This document shows, piece after piece, positions 1 to 6,865 of a DNA stretch of 8,781 nt. Position 1 is the first letter of the stretch. Every line of letters starts with the position of its first letter. The stretch comes from an uncultured Lachnospiraceae bacterium (GTDB lineage: Bacteria > Bacillota > Clostridia > Lachnospirales > Lachnospiraceae): contig CACZPG010000100.1 of the NCBI GenBank assembly GCA_902782965.1, positions 1 to 8,781 of the forward strand, given 5' to 3'. Both the position numbers and the translations under genes were made by a program. Below the pieces are notes generated by a model. That model saw nothing but the letters and a program-made list of their open reading frames with translations, did no database searches and was not told where the DNA came from.

Positions 1-3000
1 ACCTCACCTGTAGTGAGTTTACCGTCTACGAACTTGCAGACCTTTGTTACAGTATATCTTATCTTCTTATAGGTAAATTCTGTATCCTTCTTGATGATCA
101 GATTACTATTGGTAAGCGCCGCATTTTTCTCTGATTCTGTCTTTGCAAGCTGTGCATCCTTAGACTTAATCTCTTCATTTTTCTTAGCTAACTCTTCGGA
201 CTTTTTACTCAGCTCGTCATTTTTCTTACTCAGTTCATCGGTTTTTGACTTTATCTCATCATCTTTCTTCTTTGATTCAGCTATTCTGGCAGCTTCCTCT
301 GCTTCCTTAGCAGCTTTCTCTTTTTCTGCTTTTTCTGCTTCTGCCTTTTCAGCCTCGGAATCCGTTACTGTAACATGTATTGAAGTCTCAGTTTCTGAAT
401 AAGCATCAGAAAGTTCCATAAAGATATTTGTCTCGCCTCTTCCTACCGCAACTATTACTCCTGCATCTGTCATGTATGCAACCTTCGGATTTTCACTTCT
501 CAGTTTTTTATCCAATGGCTTAGCATCATATGGATCACAGACAATATTAATCTTTTCAGCTTCGCCTATCTCAAGAGTTATATCTTCCTTATCAAATCCA
601 ATTTCATAAGGATACTTGCCATATAGATCATCAACAATATGAATCACGCATTCAGCCTTCAGACCATTGATGGTTGTTGCAGTAATAGTCACTGTTCCCG
701 GTTTTCCACTGGAGAATACACTTCCGTCATCGTAAACTATCGCCAGCTCCGGATCAGAGCTTTCAAATTCGACACCACCCTCAGCATCCAGCGGAATAAG
801 ACTGTAATATACCCAGCATTGAGAATCCGTAGCTACACTCATCTCATCTCTTTCAAAGCAAATTTCTTTGGGGGCGTTTACATCTTCAACTTTTTCCCAC
901 TTTGCATAGAGGTTCACTACTTCATCATCTAAATACTGTCCGGCACTGAATTTCTTTATGATTTCAATAGATTCATCCGTTTCAGGGTCATAATCATGAC
1001 CTGTTCCGTACCAGCCAAGCAAATAATATCCTTCTCTCGGTTCCAGTTCAGGGAACTTCTTTATCGGTCCACCATATCTAAGATTGTAGGTGCATACAAG
1101 TTCGTCACCATCATAGAAATTGACAAGTGAAACATGGCTGTCATTTTCAAAGCCTTTCATATATTTATCCACCCAGACTATTCTCTTGGATATCCAGGTT
1201 TTAAGTCTGTCAATTTCTTCACTGTAATTGTTACATACTATATAGGTATTATCATCAACGTCAGCAATATAACCGGTTATATATCCATTTGGATTTTCAA
1301 CATGTGGTCCAAAAGGAAAACAGGTAATATTAGCTTTATCGAAATTATTATCTGCAGAAAGGCTAAGTTCATCTCTGTAGGAATCAATTAATCCACCATC
1401 CCTGATCATGTCATTCAGGATATATTTCATAGACTTTGGATCATTCTCTCCGGTTCCGTACCAGGCTTCCTTTACCTTAGCGACAAATTCAGGATTAGAT
1501 TTAAGTCTCTCAAACCAATCGAATCTCACTCCTGCATCATAAAGGGTCTCCTGCCTCGTATAATAATCGCCCGAACCCCACGCTACATAATCAAAATCCC
1601 AAAGCGGTCCAAAATACAGAAGTCCGTTCTTCTTCTTGTAAAGCTTGGTACTTGCTGTTCCGTATGCATCTCCGTTACGTGTAAACATCTGGAACAGATA
1701 ATACTTTGCTGCCGAATCCAGATCCAGGTATTCTTCCAGAGGTTTATCATCATTATCAGCAAAGTCATCACTATAGATAGCTTCTTCTGTCTTATTAATA
1801 TAATTTTTTATATATTTATTAATCTCATTTATCTTCTCCTCCGGAAGACCTTCTATTTCCTCAGGAGATTCAAGCACGAAGGTAACTCCGGCATCTGAAG
1901 TAAACTGGTAGCCTTCCTCTTTTCCATAAGGAGACATTCCGAGGAGATATCCACCGGTTTTCCATTCTTCATTATCCTCAGTATCAGCCAGAGTCAGATC
2001 TTCCATGTCATCAATATCAACTCTTGTATCATCTACTCTGACAACTTCACTCAGATAATAACTTCCCAGGTATTCATCATTCATTACCACATCTACAGGT
2101 ACAAGTTTCGGAGTATAAGCCATATCCATGAGAGATCCCATGTAGTAGGTTATTCTGTTTCTTATAAAGCTGTTGTCATAATAATTTGCAATAAGCGCCC
2201 AGTGCTTATTCTTGCCCATTCCAAAAAGATCTGTTTTAGCATCCAGTTTGAGCTTATAAGGCTTCTTTGTGGCATCCCAGGTAGAATTACCTCTTCCTCT
2301 TATATACTCCAGATCATGGTAACCGGCAGTATCCTTATTGATTTTCTCATAGGTAGCAGCTTTTCCGTAAGGACTCTGATAACCGTCCGGGATTCTGATA
2401 CGAATCTTTCCGTAACAGTTTGTTTTATGCTGGCCATCGGAATTCATGGCTTCAATGGTACCAAGTGCCTCATCGATTTCAACATATACAGTTGGAACTG
2501 ACTCCTTATAGAATTTGATATCTCTGAGCAGAACTGAAGTATTCTTATCCTCTGCAGTAGTTTTGTCATAAATTTCTATTGTAATATAATGCAGACCGTA
2601 AACATCATCAGGAACCTCAGCAAAAACCGGATTCTTGCAGTTCCAGTCATCCTTCTCAGGCTGTGTCGGTATTCTTTTCTCAAGAAATGGTTCCGGATTC
2701 TCATCTATATAGAATCTCAGGGTTGTATTTGTATGATACTTGGCAACAGCATCTATTCTGATACGATTTGTACGTTTGCCTGAAGAAGCTGTCTGAGGAA
2801 CAGTTCCGAAATCATACAGCTTTCGAATAGTAATCGACGATTTTCCAACTGCTTTGTTCTTTCCTTTAATCTGCAGACCATTTTCGTCAGAAGACACTGT
2901 AAGTTTAGAGAGATCATAAATCTTTAGTTCATCCCCGTCACACATTGTATTGAACGAACTAAAAACAAAAGGATTCGCAGGATTCTCGAAGGTATCCTTC

Positions 3001-3164
3001 TCCTCATCAGAAACTCTCGGTGTTGCTTCACCCTCAGCATTAACCGTGCCCAGCCCTGTCAGTGGTGCAAATACTGCCATTAATGCAAATAACATAAATG
3101 CAAGCATCGCCATTACATTACCGGCAGTTCTGTTTAAACCGTTCTTCTTGATCGACTTATTCAT
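1..3164 (-). CDS. CotH-kinase-like secreted surface protein, 3' end outside the window
   Basis: The frame is open for 1054 codons from ATG 3164 to the left edge with no stop. The start follows a GAGGAG ribosome site six bases upstream. Residues 1-43 form a basic, hydrophobic signal peptide (likely cleavage at VNA|EG). Residues about 285-680 match the CotH kinase-like family: RGRGNSTW (289-296), KKPYKLKLD, the HWALIANYYDNSFIRNRI stretch, EYLGSYYLSE and a GPLWDFDY motif near 519-526. An InlB B-repeat follows (about 679-757, ending in LYAKWEKV), then two BIG2-like domains (about 766-845 and 853-935), a Lys/Glu/Ala-rich coiled coil (936-1015), and the start of a further domain (TYKKIRYTVTKV). CotH family members phosphorylate spore-coat proteins in Bacillus; non-spore homologues on surfaces have mostly unknown targets, and I infer a cell-surface role here. 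The gene lies behind the terminator of the pilin-like gene. Only a weak promoter is visible in the gap (TTGTCG, 18 bp, GATTAA), so readthrough may contribute to expression. Confidence 0.88.
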   Translation of the reverse strand, partial: MNKSIKKNGLNRTAGNVMAMLAFMLFALMAVFAPLTGLGTVNAEGEATPRVSDEEKDTFENPANPFVFSSFNTMCDGDELKIYDLSKLTVSSDENGLQIKGKNKAVGKSSITIRKLYDFGTVPQTASSGKRTNRIRIDAVAKYHTNTTLRFYIDENPEPFLEKRIPTQPEKDDWNCKNPVFAEVPDDVYGLHYITIEIYDKTTAEDKNTSVLLRDIKFYKESVPTVYVEIDEALGTIEAMNSDGQHKTNCYGKIRIRIPDGYQSPYGKAATYEKINKDTAGYHDLEYIRGRGNSTWDATKKPYKLKLDAKTDLFGMGKNKHWALIANYYDNSFIRNRITYYMGSLMDMAYTPKLVPVDVVMNDEYLGSYYLSEVVRVDDTRVDIDDMEDLTLADTEDNEEWKTGGYLLGMSPYGKEEGYQFTSDAGVTFVLESPEEIEGLPEEKINEINKYIKNYINKTEEAIYSDDFADNDDKPLEEYLDLDSAAKYYLFQMFTRNGDAYGTASTKLYKKKNGLLYFGPLWDFDYVAWGSGDYYTRQETLYDAGVRFDWFERLKSNPEFVAKVKEAWYGTGENDPKSMKYILNDMIRDGGLIDSYRDELSLSADNNFDKANITCFPFGPHVENPNGYITGYIADVDDNTYIVCNNYSEEIDRLKTWISKRIVWVDKYMKGFENDSHVSLVNFYDGDELVCTYNLRYGGPIKKFPELEPREGYYLLGWYGTGHDYDPETDESIEIIKKFSAGQYLDDEVVNLYAKWEKVEDVNAPKEICFERDEMSVATDSQCWVYYSLIPLDAEGGVEFESSDPELAIVYDDGSVFSSGKPGTVTITATTINGLKAECVIHIVDDLYGKYPYEIGFDKEDITLEIGEAEKINIVCDPYDAKPLDKKLRSENPKVAYMTDAGVIVAVGRGETNIFMELSDAYSETETSIHVTVTDSEAEKAEAEKAEKEKAAKEAEEAARIAESKKKDDEIKSKTDELSKKNDELSKKSEELAKKNEEIKSKDAQLAKTESEKNAALTNSNLIIKKDTEFTYKKIRYTVTKVCKFVDGKLTTGE

Positions 3165-3258
3165 TCCATTCTCCTCATTCAATGCAGCAGGAATTAATCC
3201 CTCAGTCACAACAAAAGCGACAAGAGAATCATTCCCGTGTCACATCAGAAAAGAAGAC

Positions 3259-3294
3259 AAAAAGGTCTGACCAGGATTTCCAGTAGGTCAGCCC
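3259..3294 (-). terminator. Intrinsic terminator after the pilin-like gene
   Basis: Read on the minus strand, GGGCTGACC (3294-3286) pairs with GGTCAGACC (3272-3264) around a 13-base loop. The stem is nine pairs with one G/A mismatch and is followed by five T residues (3263-3259). It lies 31 bases past the stop of the 152-aa gene and 95 bases before the CotH start, so it should end the pilin-like transcript. The short T tract suggests it may be leaky. Confidence 0.75.
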
Positions 3295-3325
3295 TTATTG
3301 TCATATTGTAATTGTTATTATTAGC

Positions 3326-3784
3326 TTATTTGGTAGTAGCTTCTGTTGAAACCTGGATTGTGCTGTTTGCTCCCTTTGTAGCTGATGTGTACCACTCTGT
3401 CATAGGCTTGATTGAAAGCTTGAGTGCTGCCATAAGTACGAAGATAAGGAAGAAACCGATGATGGCTGTCTTAAGTGCCTGCTTTCTCTTCTCCTTCTCC
3501 TGTGGCTCTTCAGCTGTTGCAAACTTAACTCCGAGGAATATGCAGAAGATTGTTCCGCCTGCTCCTACGATTGCAAGTAACGGATTAACAAGTGAATTTA
3601 TAAGTCCTACGATTGGGCTTGTAACTCCTGAGAAGTCAGCTCCAACCTCTGCTGCGAATGCACCTGTGCTGTATGCTACTGCACCGATAACTGCTACTAT
3701 TGCTGCTGCCATGATCTTAGCTGCCATAACAGCCTTTGGATTAGATGTAAATCCCTTTACCATTTTCATAACTTTGTTCTTCAT
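3326..3784 (-). CDS. Secreted two-TM protein resembling type IV secretion pilins (VirB2/TrbC or Mbov_0395-like)
   Basis: This is a 152-aa protein. Residues 1-45 form a long basic and hydrophobic leader ending in a plausible signal peptidase site (AFA|AE). Two membrane segments follow (about 57-91 and 106-124), separated by a short charged loop, EEPQEKEKRKQ, and then a polar Ser/Thr-rich tail. Leader, glycine-rich first helix, charged loop and second helix is the topology of VirB2/TrbC and Mbov_0395-type T4SS pilins, and the loop followed by ALKTAIIGFF is especially like that group. The ATG at 3784 follows a perfect AAGGAGG (3793-3799) eight bases upstream. Codon use is strongly selected (many ATC, TTC, AAG, GCA and GTT; ATA and AGA rare), unlike the AGA/ATA-rich neighbours, suggesting abundant product. 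It has its own promoter and terminator. No other T4SS gene is visible here, so the pilin role is inference from topology; it could be a different small abundant membrane protein. Confidence 0.7.
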   Translation of the reverse strand: MKNKVMKMVKGFTSNPKAVMAAKIMAAAIVAVIGAVAYSTGAFAAEVGADFSGVTSPIVGLINSLVNPLLAIVGAGGTIFCIFLGVKFATAEEPQEKEKRKQALKTAIIGFFLIFVLMAALKLSIKPMTEWYTSATKGANSTIQVSTEATTK

Positions 3785-3854
3785 TCTCCCATCCTCCTTG
3801 GATAATCTGATTTTTATTTGCCTTTTTGTTTGGCATGTTTTATTTTATGAGTCC

Positions 3855-3918
3855 ACTATATCAGTAACCGCGCAACAAAAGTGCAACACGGAATTAATTT
3901 TTTTTTAAAAATTTTTTT
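3855..3918 (-). promoter_or_regulatory. Promoter of the pilin-like gene: extended -10, tandem TGTTGC repeats and A-tract UP-like region
   Basis: On the minus strand an extended -10, TGATATAGT, has its hexamer TATAGT at 3860-3855. Upstream, TGTTGC occurs twice exactly 11 bp apart (3888-3883 and 3877-3872), covering the usual -35 region; the first copy includes a TTGCAC that lies 20 bp from the -10, too far for a standard -35. Further upstream are A-tracts (minus strand 3918-3912 and 3906-3898) where an UP element would sit. A start near 3848 would give a leader of about 60 nt. An extended -10 with a poor -35 replaced by 11-bp-phased direct repeats is the usual look of a promoter activated by a winged-helix regulator; that reading is inference. 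Confidence 0.6.
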
Positions 3919-4029
3919 ACAATTTATTCAAATCATCCCGGAAGCCTCTATTTTACTGGGTTTGTGGGTTCAAAAATATTTTTAATTTTTTTCAAATTTT
4001 TTTATTTTTTATATTTTCAGGGTCGCAAA
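3919..4029. other. AT-rich intergenic segment with clustered A/T-tracts
   Basis: This is the middle part of the 300-bp gap between the kinase and the pilin-like gene. It holds runs of T on the plus strand at 3979-3983, 3986-3992, 3997-4003, 4005-4010 and 4014-4017, spaced about 7-11 bp apart, which is expected to give curved DNA. No coding frame and no GC-rich hairpin followed by a minus-strand T tract is visible, so I see no intrinsic terminator for the kinase operon. A small GC-richer patch (about 3946-3970) shows no structure I can name. Confidence 0.5.
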
Positions 4030-4084
4030 TGTTGCTATTTTAACCCGATTTTGTTGTCATTTTCGATTTTTCTGTTGCTATTTT
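4030..4084 (+). repeat. Three phased direct repeats related to TGTTGCTATTTT
   Basis: TGTTGCTATTTT occurs exactly at 4030-4041 and 4073-4084. A degenerate copy, TGTTGTCATTTT, lies between them at 4052-4063. The spacings are 22 and 21 bp, about two helical turns, so all three copies face the same side of the DNA. The array begins immediately after the stop codon of the histidine kinase gene and lies about 170-225 bp upstream of the pilin-like promoter. The same TGTTGC core appears in the opposite orientation at that promoter. Confidence 0.65.
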
Positions 4085-5305
4085 TTATGATTCTTTGGAA
4101 ATCGCCTTATCTGCCGGTATCTTAATTATGGAACTGGTTCCATTCTCACCCTTTTCGATGGATAATTCTCCATCACACAGTATATTAAGTCTGGTTTTGA
4201 CATTCTTAGTACCCACACTCTTATGTTTCTTCTGGGTAGGAAGTTCAGTCTTCTTGCCATGGCCATCATCCGATACGATAATCATTACGTATCCGCCTTC
4301 TTCCTTCGTTTCAATCCTTATTTCGTCTCCCTCTTCGCTCATACCTATTCCATAATAGATTGCATTTTCTACAAGAGGCTGAATTGTAAGCGCCGGAATA
4401 TTGAAATTCGTTATTTTGAAATCCTTCTTAATAGTAAAATTTCTCGAAGGAAGAATCTGTGACAATTCAACATACGCATCCACATGCTCCATCTCAATTT
4501 CAAAAGGAATCATTTTCTCATTTGTAAGAGCTTCGAAATTTTTTCTCAGATAAGATGAAAAACTCTGGATAGCGGGTTTCACCTTGGTGGCATCCTCATC
4601 AGACAGAAGTGCAATCTGCTGAAGTGCATTATATATAAAGTGAGGATGTATCTGCTCCATAAGAAGCGAAACCTTATTCTCCGAAAGTTCTATCTGTCTT
4701 TCAAGAAGTTCCTGTTCCATATCAGACTGATAACCGAAGAATACTATCAGGAGCATCATTGTAATACCGAATCCATGAGTATAGAGTCCGAAGAAAAGCA
4801 TTCCTGCCAGAGAGGTAAATATCGGAAAAGAAGTTCCGATCAGGAACCCGATACTTGCGCTCAGCTGTTTGGAAGATATAAGCAGCATTATGATAACAAT
4901 CACATACTGAAGCAGGAAAGAAATACCAATCAGGAAAGAACTCCCAGAAAAAGCCACCATAAGTATGATCATAACCGCTGAAAGAGTCTGAAGTATCATC
5001 CAGAAATTTCCATCCCAGTCATCCTTCTCATTTCGCTCAGTTTCAATGAAATAGAGTGTAAATCCTGGAATAACAAGGGAATAAAGAATATATGCGTAGG
5101 ATATATAGGAAGATATCTGAAACATGAGCCCACCAAGATTTATGGAAGTAGTCACAAGAAAATATCGTATTCTCTTATTATGGCTCTTCATCTGAAAAGC
5201 AACAACAAAAACAACCAGCATCAGAACCATAGATATAAGCACTGATGACTGATTAACCAGCTGTATTATTGCATTTCGGGTAGCAAAATAAGATACTTCA
5301 CTCAT
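4085..5305 (-). CDS. LytS/YehU-type sensor histidine kinase with a 7-TM N-terminus
   Basis: This is a 406-aa protein. Residues 10-192 contain about seven hydrophobic segments with very short loops and no recognisable extracellular domain, so it probably senses the membrane or a small ligand. A short coiled linker (about 195-215) leads to a His_kinase (PF06580-type) domain: QIHPHFIYNAL with the likely phosphorylated His at 222, an N box PLVENAIYYGI (Asn 314), a G1 box SDDGHG (345-350), and a second glycine box with GTKNVKTRL (from about 365). All catalytic motifs look intact. The ATG at 5305 is preceded by GGAG eight bases upstream and lies 15 bp after the stop of the 6-TM gene, so it is the last gene of an operon. 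Its expected partner is the response regulator two genes upstream. Kinases of this class phosphorylate REC domains; the signal is unknown. Confidence 0.93.
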   Translation of the reverse strand: MSEVSYFATRNAIIQLVNQSSVLISMVLMLVVFVVAFQMKSHNKRIRYFLVTTSINLGGLMFQISSYISYAYILYSLVIPGFTLYFIETERNEKDDWDGNFWMILQTLSAVMIILMVAFSGSSFLIGISFLLQYVIVIIMLLISSKQLSASIGFLIGTSFPIFTSLAGMLFFGLYTHGFGITMMLLIVFFGYQSDMEQELLERQIELSENKVSLLMEQIHPHFIYNALQQIALLSDEDATKVKPAIQSFSSYLRKNFEALTNEKMIPFEIEMEHVDAYVELSQILPSRNFTIKKDFKITNFNIPALTIQPLVENAIYYGIGMSEEGDEIRIETKEEGGYVMIIVSDDGHGKKTELPTQKKHKSVGTKNVKTRLNILCDGELSIEKGENGTSSIIKIPADKAISKES

Positions 5306-5320
5306 AGAACAGGCTCCAGT

Positions 5321-6019
5321 TTATACACCTCTTATCCTGTTATTATAGGAATAGAGATAATACTCATAACAGAATCTTTTGATATTTACATACGAAAGAA
5401 TCATAACCACGCCGGTATAAATATATATAGTGCTGATAAGAATAATATATATTACAGATACCTCTTCCTGACCGCTCTCTGTCTGAATCACAAAATTCAG
5501 AAGGATCTGAGAAGCAAATGCGGCAACCCAGTAAACTATCAGGGTTCTGCAGAAAACTGCCGCCTTCTTTCTGCCCATTTCTTCATACAACTCCGAAGCT
5601 CCACGCATAACAAAAGCAAATAGAAGCATAATAAACGTGGTTGGTATCAGACGGATAATATAGCCTATTATCACAAGATATCCCGGATTTCCTAAGGCAT
5701 TACACAGCCAGTTCATGAAATAATTCACAGCTTCAGCTATTATATAATACGCTGTCATATTACAGCTGTAATTGAACCATTTCGTCATATATGATAAATG
5801 ATACAGACACGAGAATATCCATACTATAGCCAGATAAACTATCATGTAGCAGATCATATACAGATTGGTATTCATTTGATACAGATTCGCATCATTAATA
5901 TTTCCACCCATAATAAGCCTGATCAGAGGTAACATCATACTGATCATGGTAACAAAAAGCATAATGAATATTGTATAAGGAAAAACACGAATCGTTCTTT
6001 CGTCGAATTTATCTTTCAT
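5321..6019 (-). CDS. Polytopic (6-TM) membrane protein of unknown family in the signalling cassette
   Basis: I do not recognise this 232-aa protein. It has about six hydrophobic helices (roughly 14-36, 48-72, 80-101, 107-130, 150-174 and 184-209), a basic N-terminus (MKDKFDERTIR) and a short Tyr/Arg-rich C-terminal tail. No enzymatic motif and no cytoplasmic domain is visible; a loop around 131-148 (RGASELYEEMGRKKAA) is probably cytoplasmic. It sits between the response regulator (18-bp gap) and the kinase (15-bp gap), so it should be co-transcribed with both. Its ribosome site is weak (AGAAAG nine bases before ATG 6019), suggesting translational coupling to the upstream gene. Its position suggests an accessory sensor or a subunit modulating the kinase, which is inference. 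The overall form recalls the membrane halves of LytS-type kinases, but no kinase part is present. Confidence 0.82.
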   Translation of the reverse strand: MKDKFDERTIRVFPYTIFIMLFVTMISMMLPLIRLIMGGNINDANLYQMNTNLYMICYMIVYLAIVWIFSCLYHLSYMTKWFNYSCNMTAYYIIAEAVNYFMNWLCNALGNPGYLVIIGYIIRLIPTTFIMLLFAFVMRGASELYEEMGRKKAAVFCRTLIVYWVAAFASQILLNFVIQTESGQEEVSVIYIILISTIYIYTGVVMILSYVNIKRFCYEYYLYSYNNRIRGV

Positions 6020-6037
6020 TTTTCTAATCTTTCTATG

Positions 6038-6832
6038 CTATGGCTTCATTATCAGTTCGCCAAGTGTCATTTCTGACCAGGAGTACTGAATCATATACTC
6101 ACCCATAAAGGAATTGATAGCTACGCTGTCTCCCTTCAGATAGTTCAGATAATCACAATCAATAAGCGAACAGTCTACTCCATAAGCATTCCAGCCTTTT
6201 ACAAGTACATCCTCTGCACCAATCTTAGACAGATCTTCTCTCAGACTCGCAATAAATACTCTCATCTGTTTCTTAAGATTTCTGTCTTCTTCACGATCTT
6301 CAAACACAATTCCGCATAATTCTCCTACTGAACTGAGTGCTCCACGTCTGTCTATCAGATAAGCAAGTATCTCCTTGCTTCTGTTTCTCTTGAATTTAAC
6401 CGGATGATCTTCCTTATCAAATACCTCGAAATTACCGAAACACTGAACTCTTATCAGACCTGTTCTCTTCATTTCAACAGGATTTCTCAGATTATTCAGT
6501 TCTCTGAGGATTGCTTCCTTTGTAACAGGTTTAAGAACAAAACCGCTGGCATGCAGCTGAAAAGACTGATAAGCAAATTTCTCATGTCCGGTTACGAACA
6601 CAATATTAGTCATAGGAGAGACCTTCTTGATTTCCATAGAAAGTTCAAGTCCTGACATTCCGGGCATTTCTATATCCAGCCACGCCACATCAGGCTTCTC
6701 CTCTTTACAATAGCTGAGAGCTTCCTGAATGTCAGAATAACCTGAATGAGTACCATCCGGATCAATCTCGGTCATAATCTTGATTATCTCTTCAGATACA
6801 TTGGGCTGATCGTCTACTGAAATAGTCTTCAT
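6038..6832 (-). CDS. Response regulator: REC domain plus SARP/OmpR-type winged-helix DNA-binding domain
   Basis: This is a 264-aa protein. Residues 1-117 are a complete receiver domain: acidic pair Asp7/Asp8 (SVDDQP), phospho-acceptor Asp53 in WLDIEMPGMSG, switch Thr81 (VTGH) and Lys101 (LKPV). Residues about 126-215 form a winged helix of the OmpR/SARP kind, beginning with RVQCFGNFEVF and continuing through KRNRSKEILAYLIDRRG and a basic KKQMRVFIASLREDL recognition region. The tail carries GEYMIQYSWSEMTLG, which I recall from clostridial regulators of this class. It is therefore not a LytTR regulator, although its partner kinase is LytS-like. The ATG at 6832 follows AGGAGG eight bases upstream; an out-of-frame ATG lies between them. 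It begins 33 bp after the 7-TM sensor-like gene. Regulators with this fold bind direct repeats in 11-bp or 22-bp register, making the local GTTGC repeats candidate sites. Confidence 0.93.
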   Translation of the reverse strand: MKTISVDDQPNVSEEIIKIMTEIDPDGTHSGYSDIQEALSYCKEEKPDVAWLDIEMPGMSGLELSMEIKKVSPMTNIVFVTGHEKFAYQSFQLHASGFVLKPVTKEAILRELNNLRNPVEMKRTGLIRVQCFGNFEVFDKEDHPVKFKRNRSKEILAYLIDRRGALSSVGELCGIVFEDREEDRNLKKQMRVFIASLREDLSKIGAEDVLVKGWNAYGVDCSLIDCDYLNYLKGDSVAINSFMGEYMIQYSWSEMTLGELIMKP

Positions 6833-6865
6833 GATGCATACCTCCTCATATAATAAAAATCACTT

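Noticed and set aside
91..402. Plus-strand open frame rich in Ser, Phe and Ala
   Set aside because: It is the mirror of the Lys/Glu/Ala coiled coil of the CotH-like protein on the minus strand.
3312..3908. 198-codon open frame on the plus strand
   Set aside because: It is antisense to the 152-aa pilin-like gene, whose Ala/Lys/Ile-rich optimal codons keep the opposite strand open. It has no ribosome site of its own and crosses the promoter region.
3919..4029. Riboswitch or small RNA in the AT-rich gap
   Set aside because: No conserved aptamer core or stable GC-rich fold could be recognised by eye on either strand.
3919..4084. Intrinsic terminator for the kinase operon
   Set aside because: The T-runs are on the plus strand; a minus-strand transcript would have A-runs here. 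The only pairing seen (GGGT with ACCC, 4046-4024) is short with a long loop.
4030..4084. CRISPR-like or LytTR direct repeats
   Set aside because: There are only three short copies, one degenerate, too small for a CRISPR array. The LytTR consensus is not matched well and the local regulator has a winged-helix, not a LytTR, domain.
4640..4981. 113-codon plus-strand frame rich in Arg, His and Lys
   Set aside because: It is antisense to the membrane part of the histidine kinase, has no ribosome site and shows low-complexity charged composition typical of a shadow frame.
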